DNA of 64,000 nt from Archaeoglobus profundus DSM 5631. Its GTDB lineage: Archaea > Halobacteriota > Archaeoglobi > Archaeoglobales > Archaeoglobaceae. The DNA lies in contig NC_013741.1 in the NCBI RefSeq assembly GCF_000025285.1, forward strand, positions 992,001-1,056,000, read 5' to 3'. The notes beneath the pieces were generated by a model. That model did not search any database. It was not told the origin of the DNA and saw only the letters and a list, made by a program, of their open reading frames with translations. Shown here piece by piece: positions 15,050 through 23,721 of the stretch. The first letter of the stretch is position 1. Each line of letters starts with the position of its first letter. The translations under genes were made by a program, and so were the position numbers.

Positions 15050-15355
15050 GTGAGCAAGCGGGTTAACGATATAATTAGAACGGTAATTTGCCTTAGCGGT
15101 AGTTTGGAAATACTTGAAGCTTTGAAGGAGTCGAAGAAGAGATGGAGTGTTCTCGAGCGCATTGTCGGTGATAAGAAGATCCTAAAAGAGCGACTAGACG
15201 CACTTATTAAGTACAGACTGATAGAGATTGAAGTTATTCCTGATACTCCAAAAAGAGGGACGAAATATTACAAACTTACTCCATTTGGTGAGTTGTTACT
15301 TGAGAAGATACGTGAGCTCGAGAAAGTCGTCGAAAGTGGGGACTTCGATACTTAG
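15050..15355 (+). CDS. Winged-helix transcription regulator (PadR/HxlR-like)
   Basis: 101 residues from GTG 15050. Helices RTVICLSGSLEILEAL and KKRWSVLERIVGDKKILKER are followed by a recognition helix (LDALIKYRLIEIEV) and a wing TPKRGTKYYKLTPFGELLLE, a classic small winged-helix layout. There is no effector domain beyond a final helix. TTCAACT palindromes lie just upstream of its TATA box. The gene to its right is a relic, so its former partner may be lost. Confidence 0.75.
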   Translation: MSKRVNDIIRTVICLSGSLEILEALKESKKRWSVLERIVGDKKILKERLDALIKYRLIEIEVIPDTPKRGTKYYKLTPFGELLLEKIRELEKVVESGDFDT

Positions 15356-15362
15356 AATATCT

Positions 15363-15873
15363 TTGACGCATTACTATCCAAATCTCACGATTTAACATCG
15401 CTGACGATCGATGAAAGATTAGAAAAACAAAAGGGAAGGAAGCCTAAAAGATCTTCAAGTCTTTACATCTATTATTTTGAAGGAAAAGCGCATTCAGAAT
15501 ACCTTGCGAGAAAGTGCGATAACTTTTGGAGCTACTACATTTCAATTGTATACAATGGCTACAACATAGGATATATTGTATTCGAAGCCTTGAAATTTGG
15601 TCTTAGTCTTTTAGACATTATAGTACTAACGATCTCTCGTTGCATTTTTGAAATTCCCGCCAGTATCATAGTAGAAACGGTTGGTTTTAAAATCCCCCTA
15701 CGAAATCATCAGGTATTTAGCGGGCAAAAAAGAAACAATCCTGACGAAAGAAGACGTAAAAGGATACTTCACGTTAGCATTAATCTCTGTAATTCTTAAT
15801 AGTAATAGCGGCATTTGTAGAAGCTTACGTAACTCCTAAAGTAGCTGAATACTTCCTGTCAAATTTAGATTAA
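15363..15873 (+). pseudogene. Broken SpoIIM/DUF95-type membrane protein, joined to an unidentified piece
   Basis: FGLSLLDIIVLTISRCIFEI, followed by ASIIVETVGFKI, matches the H-G-x-F-E-x-P-A membrane motif of SpoIIM/DUF95 proteins. In another frame VKGYFTLALISVILN and then AAFVEAYVTPKVAEYF, to TAA 15873, gives the last transmembrane segment and tail of the same family. The frames are shifted relative to each other, and the first transmembrane part is missing. The start (LTIDERLEKQKGRKPKRSSS, then a Tyr-rich stretch to about 15560) reads open but does not resemble DUF95 and may come from another gene. Confidence 0.65.
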
Positions 15874-16212
15874 ACCGTTTTCTTTTAACAAGTTAAAGAC
15901 TTCGTGAAAGAATTCCAAGACGGAAACTTCTCGTTTTCCATTTTTACTGAAGTCGTGTTCATTGGGATTTTCGAACGGATGTTTGTGCCATTCACCGCCA
16001 ACGCAATCTCGTCCGAACAGTCTCCTATTCCATCCTATGAGAACATAATTCTTCGTTCCGCTCTTTTGGTTGTAATACAGCTGAATGTAAATGTTCTCAG
16101 TTATTGGAACTTTTATCTTAACAGCGTTCTTCGTTTTAGCAAGTATTTCGACCTTGAGCGAATAGTAGTCTGTTGCAGACTCTACCTCTTTGATGAAATC
16201 GTCTATACTCAT
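15865..16212 (-). CDS. TumE-type toxin
   Basis: 115 residues. YIQLYYNQKSGTKNYVLIGW followed by GGEWHKHPFENPNEHDFS is the characteristic arrangement of the TumE (DUF6516) toxin family: a tyrosine/asparagine strand, then the HxHP motif. VLEFFHEVFNLL is the usual last helix. It starts by an ATGA overlap with the preceding small gene on the same strand, as toxin-antitoxin pairs do. TumE proteins are reported partners of TumA antitoxins; molecular target here is not evident. Confidence 0.65.
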   Translation of the reverse strand: MSIDDFIKEVESATDYYSLKVEILAKTKNAVKIKVPITENIYIQLYYNQKSGTKNYVLIGWNRRLFGRDCVGGEWHKHPFENPNEHDFSKNGKREVSVLEFFHEVFNLLKENGLI

Positions 16213-16505
16213 AGTAGCTTTTCAAGCTTTTCTATCTTTTCTTTGATTGTTTTTATACCGTCTATTGCAAGTTCCCAATCGCAATAATCGCTCTCAACTT
16301 CAAAAGAGTAACCTTTCTCTTTAACTACGTTTTTAGCCTTAAACTCCTCAAAACTCATACCGTACTTTTTTCTCATCATTTCGTCTATCAAGATGTATTC
16401 CGAGAGCTTTCTCCTTAATTCGTTTATCAAGGCTTTCACAATTAGCTTATCTATCGGTCTTTCTTCCAGTATTCCCTCTATTTCCTTCAAGATTGTTAAA
16501 CTCAT
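16209..16505 (-). CDS. Putative antitoxin partner of TumE-type toxin
   Basis: 98 residues, all helical and strongly charged, opening with LTILKEIEGILEERPIDKLI and closing with a coiled-coil-like KTIKEKIEKLEKLL. No helix-turn-helix motif is obvious, unlike TumA of bacteria. It is assigned as antitoxin from its position (upstream, ATGA overlap with the toxin, same operon) and size. A similar archaeal helical partner is plausible, but the family is not recognised. Confidence 0.5.
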   Translation of the reverse strand: MSLTILKEIEGILEERPIDKLIVKALINELRRKLSEYILIDEMMRKKYGMSFEEFKAKNVVKEKGYSFEVESDYCDWELAIDGIKTIKEKIEKLEKLL

Positions 16506-16822
16506 CGATGATTTTTACGTCAATACGGGTATTAATACTTTCACTAACTCATGAAGAAGATAACGGTAAAAGTTATCAAGGAGCAAGGGTAAGGGTATGC
16601 AAGATGTATGTCCACGTGAGTAAGGATGAGTGGTTGTTTAGAGGATTGGCTATTGCTATAGAATTGGCGTTGGAGGGAATGGCTTTTTTGCCGATCACAA
16701 GTGCTATCGTTTGATAAGAATTTTACTTGACTAAATCAGGATGAAAAAGAAGAGGTACATTAGGAGTATATTCGAAATAGTCCCTAGTTTTTATTCTCAG
16801 TCAATCTCTAACCTCTTTGGGA
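16506..16822. other. Relic-rich gap
   Basis: No intact gene. On the plus strand, ATG 16551 reads KKITVKVIKEQG then stops, and a shifted frame gives SKDEWLFRGLAIAIELALEG, together like a decayed ribbon-helix-helix antitoxin. At 16741 a 40-codon frame ends in LFGNYKTSLRKPRIS and TAG 16861; its last part lies inside the 177-bp repeat and is also present at 44.98 kb, so it is probably the 3' end of a lost gene. Confidence 0.45.
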
Positions 16823-16999
16823 ATTACAAAACGTCGCTAAGAAAGCCTCGCATTTCACAGTAGTTCCGAAAGTGGAATATTTGGCAACCAGATAAAAATT
16901 CAGAGAAAATTTCAAAATAAAATAAAAATTCCCAACCCTATTTAGGTTGACCTAATTGCCAACTTTCGGAAATACTGTTTAGTGCAGAGAGGATGTCAA
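16823..16999 (+). repeat. 177-bp repeat, copy 1, with inverted-repeat core
   Basis: Nearly identical to 44981-45156. The core 16858-16976 is bounded by CAGTAGTTCCGAAAGT and ACTTTCGGAAATACTG, inverted repeats with one mismatch in 16. The inside is A-rich (AAAATAAAATAAAAATTCCC). The homology extends about 35 bases to the left of the core and about 20 to the right. It lies 81 bases upstream of an archaeal ATPase gene. A small non-autonomous mobile element or a duplicated regulatory region are both possible. Confidence 0.8.
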
Positions 17000-17080
17000 G
17001 AATTTATATAGAGATTAAAAAGTTCTTTAGCAACAGTTCAGCAGTAGGTAAGCTTAAGTATCAAAGTCGGAACTGCAATT

Positions 17081-18198
17081 ATGGGAATAGTGATTCCGAG
17101 AATGGAGGTTCACGAAATTAAGAAAAGGGATGGGTTTTGTTATACGGCAGGAGGAAGGTCGGCAAGACCTTTCTCGTTAGGAACTTTGTGAAATACACGC
17201 ATTACTTCTTCGTAGAGAGGGCTGGACCGATTTTGATGGAAACCGATTACGGCTTTAAAACTCTGAGTTACGAGACTTTCAAAACTTTGATTTACGAGTT
17301 ACTCAAGGATGAAAGAAATGTCATAGTTGTGGACGAATTTCAGAGGTTGCCGGAGGATTTTGTAGACCTACTACACTTTGCCGAAGAAAAGAAAGCTAAA
17401 CTAATTTTGCTTGGATCGAGCATGAGAGTGTTAAAGAACGTTTTATCAGCGGGGAGTCCCCTCTTAGGCTTAGTAAAACCCGTCAAACTCGACTTGATAA
17501 GACCTTCAGACATGCTGAAAGTTTTTAGTAGTGTAGAGGAGCTTGTATTTCTAAGAGATCCTTGGCTGATTCAATTTTATGAAGGGAACGTAAGAGATGC
17601 TGTAAAAGCTGGATTTGCGAGCGTTAGAGGTCTCATTGGAGAGATATTCCTCGAAGAGAATAGGGAGCTAACGGAAACTTATGAGGGAATATTGAGAGCT
17701 TTGGCAGTGGGATACGTCTTTCCTAAAGATGTCGCTAGTTTTCTCGGTAAAACCTCAAGTGATATTAAGTCTTTCCTAGCAAACCTTTTAGAAATGGGAT
17801 TGGTAAAGAGGATAAAAGTATTCGGAAAGAAAAAGTGGATTTACAAAATTACATCACCCGTGATAGACCTCTTCTACTATCTCGATACAAAATACGGTAT
17901 ATCGGAGTTGAGTTTAGACAACAAGACTTTTGAACAAGCCTATAAGGAAAAACTACCTAAATATTTCGAGGATTTCGTGAGAACCGCATTAGCTGAGAAA
18001 TACGGTGGAGAGGAGGAAGTCATGCTTTCTCCAGAGGTAGATGTCGTCGTAACCGTAAGAGGTAAAGTTGTGTGCTGTGCTGAGGTGAAAATAAAGGCGA
18101 GAAAGAAGGATTTGGAATTATTAAAGTTAAAGACATCCAATCTAGACTGTGATAAGCTTATCGTGGATGCTAACACAATAACATCTTTACTCAAATAA
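17081..18198 (+). CDS. Archaeal ATPase with C-terminal PD-(D/E)XK (DUF234) domain, 5' frameshift
   Basis: The main frame runs from TTG 17137 (LYGRRKVGKTFLVRNF, Walker A) to TAA 18198, 353 residues. Walker B is NVIVVDEFQRLPEDF. Helices and a winged-helix region follow (ILRALAVGYVFPKDVASFLG). The tail EVDVVVTVRGKVVCCAEVKI has the D...ExK pattern of a restriction-like nuclease fold, typical of DUF234. An upstream ATG 17081 encodes GIVIPRMEVHEIKKRDG in a different frame, matching the sister relic at 44.86 kb; one or two bases seem lost near GGGTTTTG (17131-17138). The intact form probably began at 17081. It may still be translated from TTG without the first strand. Confidence 0.75.
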
Positions 18199-18407
18199 AT
18201 GAAATGACCGTGCATCGTGCGTTCACTTTTCCTAAGAGAGGTTTAGAGAACTTTTGAAAAGTGAAAATGAGAATTGATATGCCCTTACTTACTTAAGAAC
18301 CTGCATTAGGATTCGATCTGAGTGGTTTGATTACTTTCAGCTACTTTTGGGATCATTTTAATGCAACTACGTAGTGAACGACTAGTCTAAATCGTACCAA
18401 AGGTTCT

Positions 18408-18521
18408 ATGTTCATTACAATCCCAAAGGCGTTAGTAGAAGAGCTGGGATGGAATTAGGGCGAAAAGTTAGCCGTTGAGTTAAGGAATGACGTTGTAGTA
18501 GTGTACAGAGCTGAGAAATGA
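18408..18521 (+). pseudogene. AbrB/MazE-type antitoxin with internal stop
   Basis: ATG 18408 reads FITIPKALVEELGWN, then TAG, then GEKLAVELRNDVVVVYRAEK and TGA. Apart from the stop, which sits where Lys or Glu is normal, it is a complete swapped-hairpin AbrB DNA-binding domain. No PIN toxin follows; the next gene is convergent. The rest of 18199-18553 shows nothing else. Confidence 0.75.
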
Positions 18522-18553
18522 AGCGAGAACGTTAGAAAATTGAGGCCGTCCAG

Positions 18554-20359
18554 TTACTGGACAATGAACACCTTAACTTTACCGAAGTCCTTAAGAAGCT
18601 TAAAGTGTTCGAGCGATACCGCATTCTCGATATGAAGCTTGTAAAACATCGAATTGTTATATACTTCCAATGTCTTATTCAATCCTAACGAGTCTGGATT
18701 CATTCCCGCTATGCGCATAATAGTTTGGAATTTTCCTCCGAAAGTTTCGTTACCCAGTTGCATTTCATCATCGGTAACGATGTATTTAACTCCTCTTTTT
18801 TTGACGATTTTTAACGCTTCTTCTTCACTTTGAGCTGTGAAGAACTTAGCTGCATCGATAGCACCAGCTTGGAAGTTGTTGCAGACTACTGGCCTTTTAG
18901 CTACGTAAACGATCCAGTTACCGTAGTCCCACCAACTCAGAATGGAATATTCTGGCTTCCCTTTATCGGGCTGTGAGTAATAAGAAGTTTTTTCGGTATT
19001 TTTGTTTATCCATATCAACGCATCCTTCCAGCTTTCATTCATATCAAACGGTCTTATTGCTGCAACGAATGACGGTAAAAGAATGAAGCATATAAATCCC
19101 AAGGTATATATTTTATAACCCAAAGTAATCTCGTCGTCTCTTTTAGTATCGCGCTTACTCTTTCTCTTACTCTTTCTATTATGCTTCTTCCTTCGATCTT
19201 TTAATTCGTCCATAGCTTTGGTTTCCCCATTAAACACGGGATAACCCATCTTGTCAAGGAGTATGCAGAGCGTGTGGGATGCATAAAGAGAGATTGGAAC
19301 GGACAATACTTCGGTGAATCTTATTTGGAGTATTGCTAAGAACAACGTAGAAATGAATAGAGTTAGAACGAATTTGTTTCTAAATATCAACAAGGATGGC
19401 ATAGCGAGAAAGAACACGAATAGACCGAGAATAGTTATTATTTCTCTAAACTTGAACGGTTGAGCCTCAACTATCGTTGGGAGATAGATATTTCTACCGA
19501 AGAGGTAGTCTATACCACTTCTCACAAACCATAACTCTTTGATTGGCAAGAAATAGAGTATAACCACTAATATTGTACAAGTCAAAACATAATAAATTGT
19601 TATATTTTTCTTGTTATCTTCGAATTTCTTGACGAAGTATCCCACTACGAGAAATGCCGTTATCATCAAAAAAGCCAAGCCCAAGAATGGTTTAAGAATG
19701 AAGGAAACAGAGGCTACGCCAATGCAAATTGCAGTGATAAGGATTTTTTTGTCGTTGAAGTGTATTAGTGCAGCAAGGGCGATTAAAGCTGCGTATATCG
19801 GCGCACCGACCCACGAAAAGGCCAGTAATGTTATAAAAACTCCTGATAATAAAGACAACCAGTCGTCTCTGAGTAGAAAGTAGATAGAGCACAAGAGCAG
19901 AAAGACGTTCCAGATGTGGTGATCGCAAAATCCCAAAACGCTAACGTAAACAACTGCTGGCGTAACGGCGAAGATCAAAGCGGAAAGGGTGGCAAAGTAC
20001 TCGTTATTTAAAAGCCTTCTAGATATGAGATACACCAGTAGAGTCGATAAAACGCCTAAAACGACTGGAAAAACCATTGCAAAGATTTCTGTAGATCTGA
20101 ATCCGAAGAGCATCCCCGGAAGGGCTAAAGTGTAATCGAAAAGAGGTAACCATCCAATCTTTAATCCGTACGGATAGTTCAGGTAGTAGTCGAAATCTGG
20201 TCTGTATCCCGACTTAACTATGACTTCAGCCAATCTTAAGTGATAATACGGGTCGTAACCAGCTGGGAGGATAACGGAAGAAAAAACTTTATCGAAGTTT
20301 TGAAATCTTACGAGGAAAGATACTGCGAGCACAATTGGTAGGTATATATTTTTTCTCAT
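18554..20359 (-). CDS. aglB: Oligosaccharyltransferase AglB (STT3 family), short form
   Basis: 601 residues, close to the short AglB proteins of Archaeoglobus. It transfers a lipid-linked glycan to Asn in N-X-S/T sites on the outside of the membrane. The N-terminal two thirds is polytopic membrane: LPAGYDPYYHLRLAE carries the first acidic motif (Asp36) and VLGFCDHHIWNVF the second (Asp146). The short soluble C-terminal part has the sequon-binding WWDYG motif (ILSWWDYGNWIV, about residue 476). A basic cytoplasmic loop (KKHNRKSKRKSKRD) divides the last helices. It ends the minus-strand group that starts with the GT4 gene at 22603. Confidence 0.93.
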   Translation of the reverse strand: MRKNIYLPIVLAVSFLVRFQNFDKVFSSVILPAGYDPYYHLRLAEVIVKSGYRPDFDYYLNYPYGLKIGWLPLFDYTLALPGMLFGFRSTEIFAMVFPVVLGVLSTLLVYLISRRLLNNEYFATLSALIFAVTPAVVYVSVLGFCDHHIWNVFLLLCSIYFLLRDDWLSLLSGVFITLLAFSWVGAPIYAALIALAALIHFNDKKILITAICIGVASVSFILKPFLGLAFLMITAFLVVGYFVKKFEDNKKNITIYYVLTCTILVVILYFLPIKELWFVRSGIDYLFGRNIYLPTIVEAQPFKFREIITILGLFVFFLAMPSLLIFRNKFVLTLFISTLFLAILQIRFTEVLSVPISLYASHTLCILLDKMGYPVFNGETKAMDELKDRRKKHNRKSKRKSKRDTKRDDEITLGYKIYTLGFICFILLPSFVAAIRPFDMNESWKDALIWINKNTEKTSYYSQPDKGKPEYSILSWWDYGNWIVYVAKRPVVCNNFQAGAIDAAKFFTAQSEEEALKIVKKRGVKYIVTDDEMQLGNETFGGKFQTIMRIAGMNPDSLGLNKTLEVYNNSMFYKLHIENAVSLEHFKLLKDFGKVKVFIVQ

Positions 20360-20397
20360 GGATGTGGAGATCGATTAAATTAATAAAAGCATTTCGA

Positions 20398-21504
20398 TCA
20401 TTCGTATGAAGTTCTAAGCCTTAGACTGCTTATGAAGAGCGAATTGAGGATGATTTGGATACCTATTGTCATCAGCAAAAACGATAGAATCGCCATGTTC
20501 AACTGGTTTAACTGACCAAAACCGCTCTCATACCAAACCTTAAATACGTAATATCCTACGGCAAAACCAATTGAAAGTAAAATTAAACCCACCAATATCC
20601 CTTCTTCGAGCACGGAATAACGTGAAAAGAACTTAGTTATTCTGTCTTCTTTGGTTAATCCAATTTCGACGCTGTATATTTTACTTACCACTCCGAAAAA
20701 GAACGTTTGCAGTCCGAGAACGGTTAAAAGTGATCCCAAAACGAGTGAATGCGTTCTTATTGGGTCTAATAGCAGAACGTACGTTATTAATATAATGCCA
20801 GCTGTTAGTAAAGCTAAGCTTGGAATTACGAAGAGAGCAGTTGGTGAATACAACAGCATAAATCTGAGATGTCTCCACCCATCCCTAAACGACCTAAGCT
20901 TACTCTTACCTTTTCGTGGATAGTACGTTATTGGAACCTCCACAATTCTCAGACCTTTTCTAACAGCTTCGATTATCATTTCTGACGCAAACTCCATTCC
21001 GGGACATTTTAGGCTGAGCTTTAAAAGAGCTTCACGTTTTATAGCCCTCATTCCGCTATGGGCATCCGTGATCTTAGTTTTGAAGAGTGCGTTCATGATC
21101 TTCGTTAAGAGGGGATTACCTATGTATCTATGGTGCCAGGGCATGGCTTTTGGCATTATTTTACCTTTAAATCTGCTACCTATGACGAAATCGGCGTCAC
21201 CTCTTATGAGTGGTTCTAAAAGCTTTGGAATTTCGCAAGGATCATAACTACCATCTGCATCCAACATAACAATGTAATCACCTTTCGCCACTTTAAATCC
21301 CTCAATGTATGCATTTCCGTATCCTTTAACGTTTCTAACGACTTTGGCGCCCATAGATTCGGCTATTTCTGGCGTTCTGTCATTCGAATCGTCGACGACT
21401 ATTATTTCGTATTCGAAATTGTCAAGTATCTTTTTACATCTATCTATGAGATCACGTATATTTCCCTCTTCATCCTTCGTCGGGAGAATAACACTTACCC
21501 TCAT
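20398..21504 (-). CDS. Family 2 glycosyltransferase, polyprenyl-phosphate type, with membrane tail
   Basis: 368 residues. The GT2 catalytic domain covers about 1-220: SVILPTKDEEGNIRDLI, IIVVDDSNDRTPEIAE and IVMLDADGSYDP (DxD). SKLRSFRDGWRHLRFML is the membrane-interface segment seen in dolichol-phosphate mannose/glucose synthases. Four hydrophobic helices follow (about 225-365). It probably charges polyprenyl phosphate with a sugar that serves AglB or an external glycosyltransferase. Its start overlaps the end of the upstream GT4 gene by 35 bases, so the two are co-translated. Confidence 0.88.
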   Translation of the reverse strand: MRVSVILPTKDEEGNIRDLIDRCKKILDNFEYEIIVVDDSNDRTPEIAESMGAKVVRNVKGYGNAYIEGFKVAKGDYIVMLDADGSYDPCEIPKLLEPLIRGDADFVIGSRFKGKIMPKAMPWHHRYIGNPLLTKIMNALFKTKITDAHSGMRAIKREALLKLSLKCPGMEFASEMIIEAVRKGLRIVEVPITYYPRKGKSKLRSFRDGWRHLRFMLLYSPTALFVIPSLALLTAGIILITYVLLLDPIRTHSLVLGSLLTVLGLQTFFFGVVSKIYSVEIGLTKEDRITKFFSRYSVLEEGILVGLILLSIGFAVGYYVFKVWYESGFGQLNQLNMAILSFLLMTIGIQIILNSLFISSLRLRTSYE

Positions 21505-22603
21505 ACAAATCTACGATTAGCTTCACAATTCTGTTCCAGTCGTATTGTCTTGCACACTCTACGCATCTCCTTTTTATACGTTTCCTCTTCTCGATTGCGA
21601 TTGTTATCTTTTCAGCTAAGTCTTTAGCGTTTAGATCACATAGTATTCCGCATCCCCTTCTAACTAACTCAGTTACAGCATTTCTCCGATGTCTTACAGT
21701 TACGACTGGTAATCCACATGCGTTAGCCTCTAAGGCAGTTACACCGAACCCTTCCCTCGTAGATGGTAAAACGAAAACCTTAGAAGATTTCATCAAAGAT
21801 ATTAAGGTGTCGTATTCTAAAAAGTTGAGAAAACGGACGTTTTTGTCTAAATCCAATTCGAGTGCGAGCTTACAGAGTCTGTCTTTTTCAGGACCATCAC
21901 CAATGATCAGACAGGTTAAATCACGTATTTCGTCCTTGAGAATTCTTACCGCTTCGAGTAACAGATTGACGTTTTTGTCTCTGATTAACCTCCCAGCAAA
22001 TATTATGTCGGATTCCAGAGATGCTGGTTCGATTTGCCTTATTTTTTCGAAGTCTATACCGTTCGGTATGAGTTTAGCGTTGTTAACTCCGATTAGAATT
22101 AGGTCTCGTAGCGTTCTTTCGGAAACCGCTATGACATCACACTTAATTCTTGCAGTTAAGTTTTCGACGACTTTACCGAAGAAACCTTTAAGTCCCAAAT
22201 ATTCGTACCAGTAATCCTGCCAAACCTCGTGCCATGTTAGTATCAACCTTCTTTGCCTAATCAACGTGTAAAGATTCGACGAAAACGTCGGAAAATACGG
22301 AAAAACTTGGCAATCTATCACATCTAAATCGTATTTAAACAACTTGGTCAGTAAATTTAGAGCGAAGACTACAGCTTCCTTAATGCTCCTTCTTCTGCCA
22401 ACGTAAAGTCTTTGTGGTTTGCAGACGGGATGGAGCTTAATACCGTCTAAATCGTGCTCTTTATTTCCCCACCAACCGATTCCAAACCAGTGAACATCGT
22501 AACCCTTACTCACCAATCTCCTGCCGATTTCGTATATTCTCCTCTCTACACCTCCTTTTATCCACGGATACACAGCATCATATACGTAAGCTATTTTCAT
22601 CAC
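21470..22603 (-). CDS. Family 4 glycosyltransferase
   Basis: 377 residues with a two-domain GT-B layout. KIAYVYDAVYPWIKGGVERR is the typical Gly-rich N-terminal loop. DIIFAGRLIRDKNVNLLLEA, LIIGDGPEKDRL and VLPSTREGFGVTALEANACG (the E-x7-E motif) mark the nucleotide-sugar domain of the GT4/GT1 superfamily. It is a retaining transferase that probably builds a lipid-linked glycan on the cytoplasmic face. First gene of the minus-strand GT4-GT2-aglB group, divergent from rmlA across a 58-base promoter gap. Confidence 0.88.
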   Translation of the reverse strand: MMKIAYVYDAVYPWIKGGVERRIYEIGRRLVSKGYDVHWFGIGWWGNKEHDLDGIKLHPVCKPQRLYVGRRRSIKEAVVFALNLLTKLFKYDLDVIDCQVFPYFPTFSSNLYTLIRQRRLILTWHEVWQDYWYEYLGLKGFFGKVVENLTARIKCDVIAVSERTLRDLILIGVNNAKLIPNGIDFEKIRQIEPASLESDIIFAGRLIRDKNVNLLLEAVRILKDEIRDLTCLIIGDGPEKDRLCKLALELDLDKNVRFLNFLEYDTLISLMKSSKVFVLPSTREGFGVTALEANACGLPVVTVRHRRNAVTELVRRGCGILCDLNAKDLAEKITIAIEKRKRIKRRCVECARQYDWNRIVKLIVDLYEGKCYSPDEG

Positions 22604-22661
22604 TACTGGTATAGTAATTCACGTAAGACTTAAATAAATAGATTATTAGTCCAGATTTCGT

Positions 22662-23717
22662 ATGAAAGCACTGATACTATCTGGCGGACATGGAACAAGA
22701 CTAAGACCGCTCACCTATTCTCAGCAGAAGCAGTTAATTCCAGTCGCTAACAAGCCCGTGCTTTTTTATGCAATTGAAGACGTAATTGAAGCCGGGATAA
22801 AGGATATAGGTATAATTGTTGGCCCAAATAGGGATCAGGTTATCGAGACCGTTAAGTCTGTCGACTGGGATGCAAACATCGAATTCATATATCAGGGTGA
22901 TCCATTAGGATTGGCTCATGCAATACTTGTCGCTGAAGAGTTTTTGGACGATGAAGAGTTTGTAATGTATTTAGGTGACAACATTCTCAAGGATGGTATT
23001 GTTGAACACGCTCGAAGATTTAAGGAGTTAAATCCAGATTCTCTCATACTGCTCACAGAAGTTGACGAACCACAACGTTTTGGTGTCGCTGAATTAGATG
23101 AGAACGGTAAGGTTAAGAGGTTGATAGAAAAGCCAAAAGTTCCACCTTCGAACTATGCGTTAGTGGGAATATACTTCTTTAAGCCCATAATAATCGAAGC
23201 TTGTAAGAATATTAAACCTTCATGGCGTAACGAGCTTGAGATTACGGATGCAATTCAATGGCTGATTGATAAAGGTTATAGAGTTGAAGCATCGATAGTT
23301 AAGGGATGGTGGAAAGACACTGGAAAGCCGGAGGACATTCTTGAGGCTAATAGGTTGGTTTTAGATGAGATCGAGTCGGAGATTAAAGGAAGCTTAGACA
23401 ACTCTAAAGTTATCGGGAGAGTTGTAATTAAAGAAGGGAGTATCATCAAGAACTCAACAGTTAAAGGGCCATGCATCATTGGAAAGAATTGCGAGGTAGT
23501 TGACTCTTACATAGGACCTTACACGTCCGTTGGTAACAACTGTAAGGTTATTGGAACGGAAATAGAGGACAGCGTGATAATGGAGGGTAGCAAAATAATA
23601 AACGCTGGGAGGATAATAGAGAGCTTGATCGGTAGGGGTGTAACGATTCAGAAGGGAGATTCAAAACCGACGGGACAGAGGTTTGTAGTCGGAGACAACT
23701 CTAACATAGTGTTGTGA
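22662..23717 (+). CDS. rmlA: Glucose-1-phosphate thymidylyltransferase (long form, with left-handed helix tail)
   Basis: 351 residues. LILSGGHGTRLRPLT is the nucleotide-binding loop, followed by VMYLGDNILKDG and the metal-binding DTGKPEDILEAN. Residues about 245-351 are hexapeptide repeats (GKNCEVVDSYIGPYTSVGNN) of a left-handed beta-helix, as in archaeal long-form enzymes, which may also use other nucleotides. Makes dTDP-glucose from dTTP and glucose-1-phosphate, first step of dTDP-rhamnose synthesis. Four bases before rmlB, so co-transcribed with it. Confidence 0.9.
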   Translation: MKALILSGGHGTRLRPLTYSQQKQLIPVANKPVLFYAIEDVIEAGIKDIGIIVGPNRDQVIETVKSVDWDANIEFIYQGDPLGLAHAILVAEEFLDDEEFVMYLGDNILKDGIVEHARRFKELNPDSLILLTEVDEPQRFGVAELDENGKVKRLIEKPKVPPSNYALVGIYFFKPIIIEACKNIKPSWRNELEITDAIQWLIDKGYRVEASIVKGWWKDTGKPEDILEANRLVLDEIESEIKGSLDNSKVIGRVVIKEGSIIKNSTVKGPCIIGKNCEVVDSYIGPYTSVGNNCKVIGTEIEDSVIMEGSKIINAGRIIESLIGRGVTIQKGDSKPTGQRFVVGDNSNIVL

Positions 23718-23721
23718 TAAC

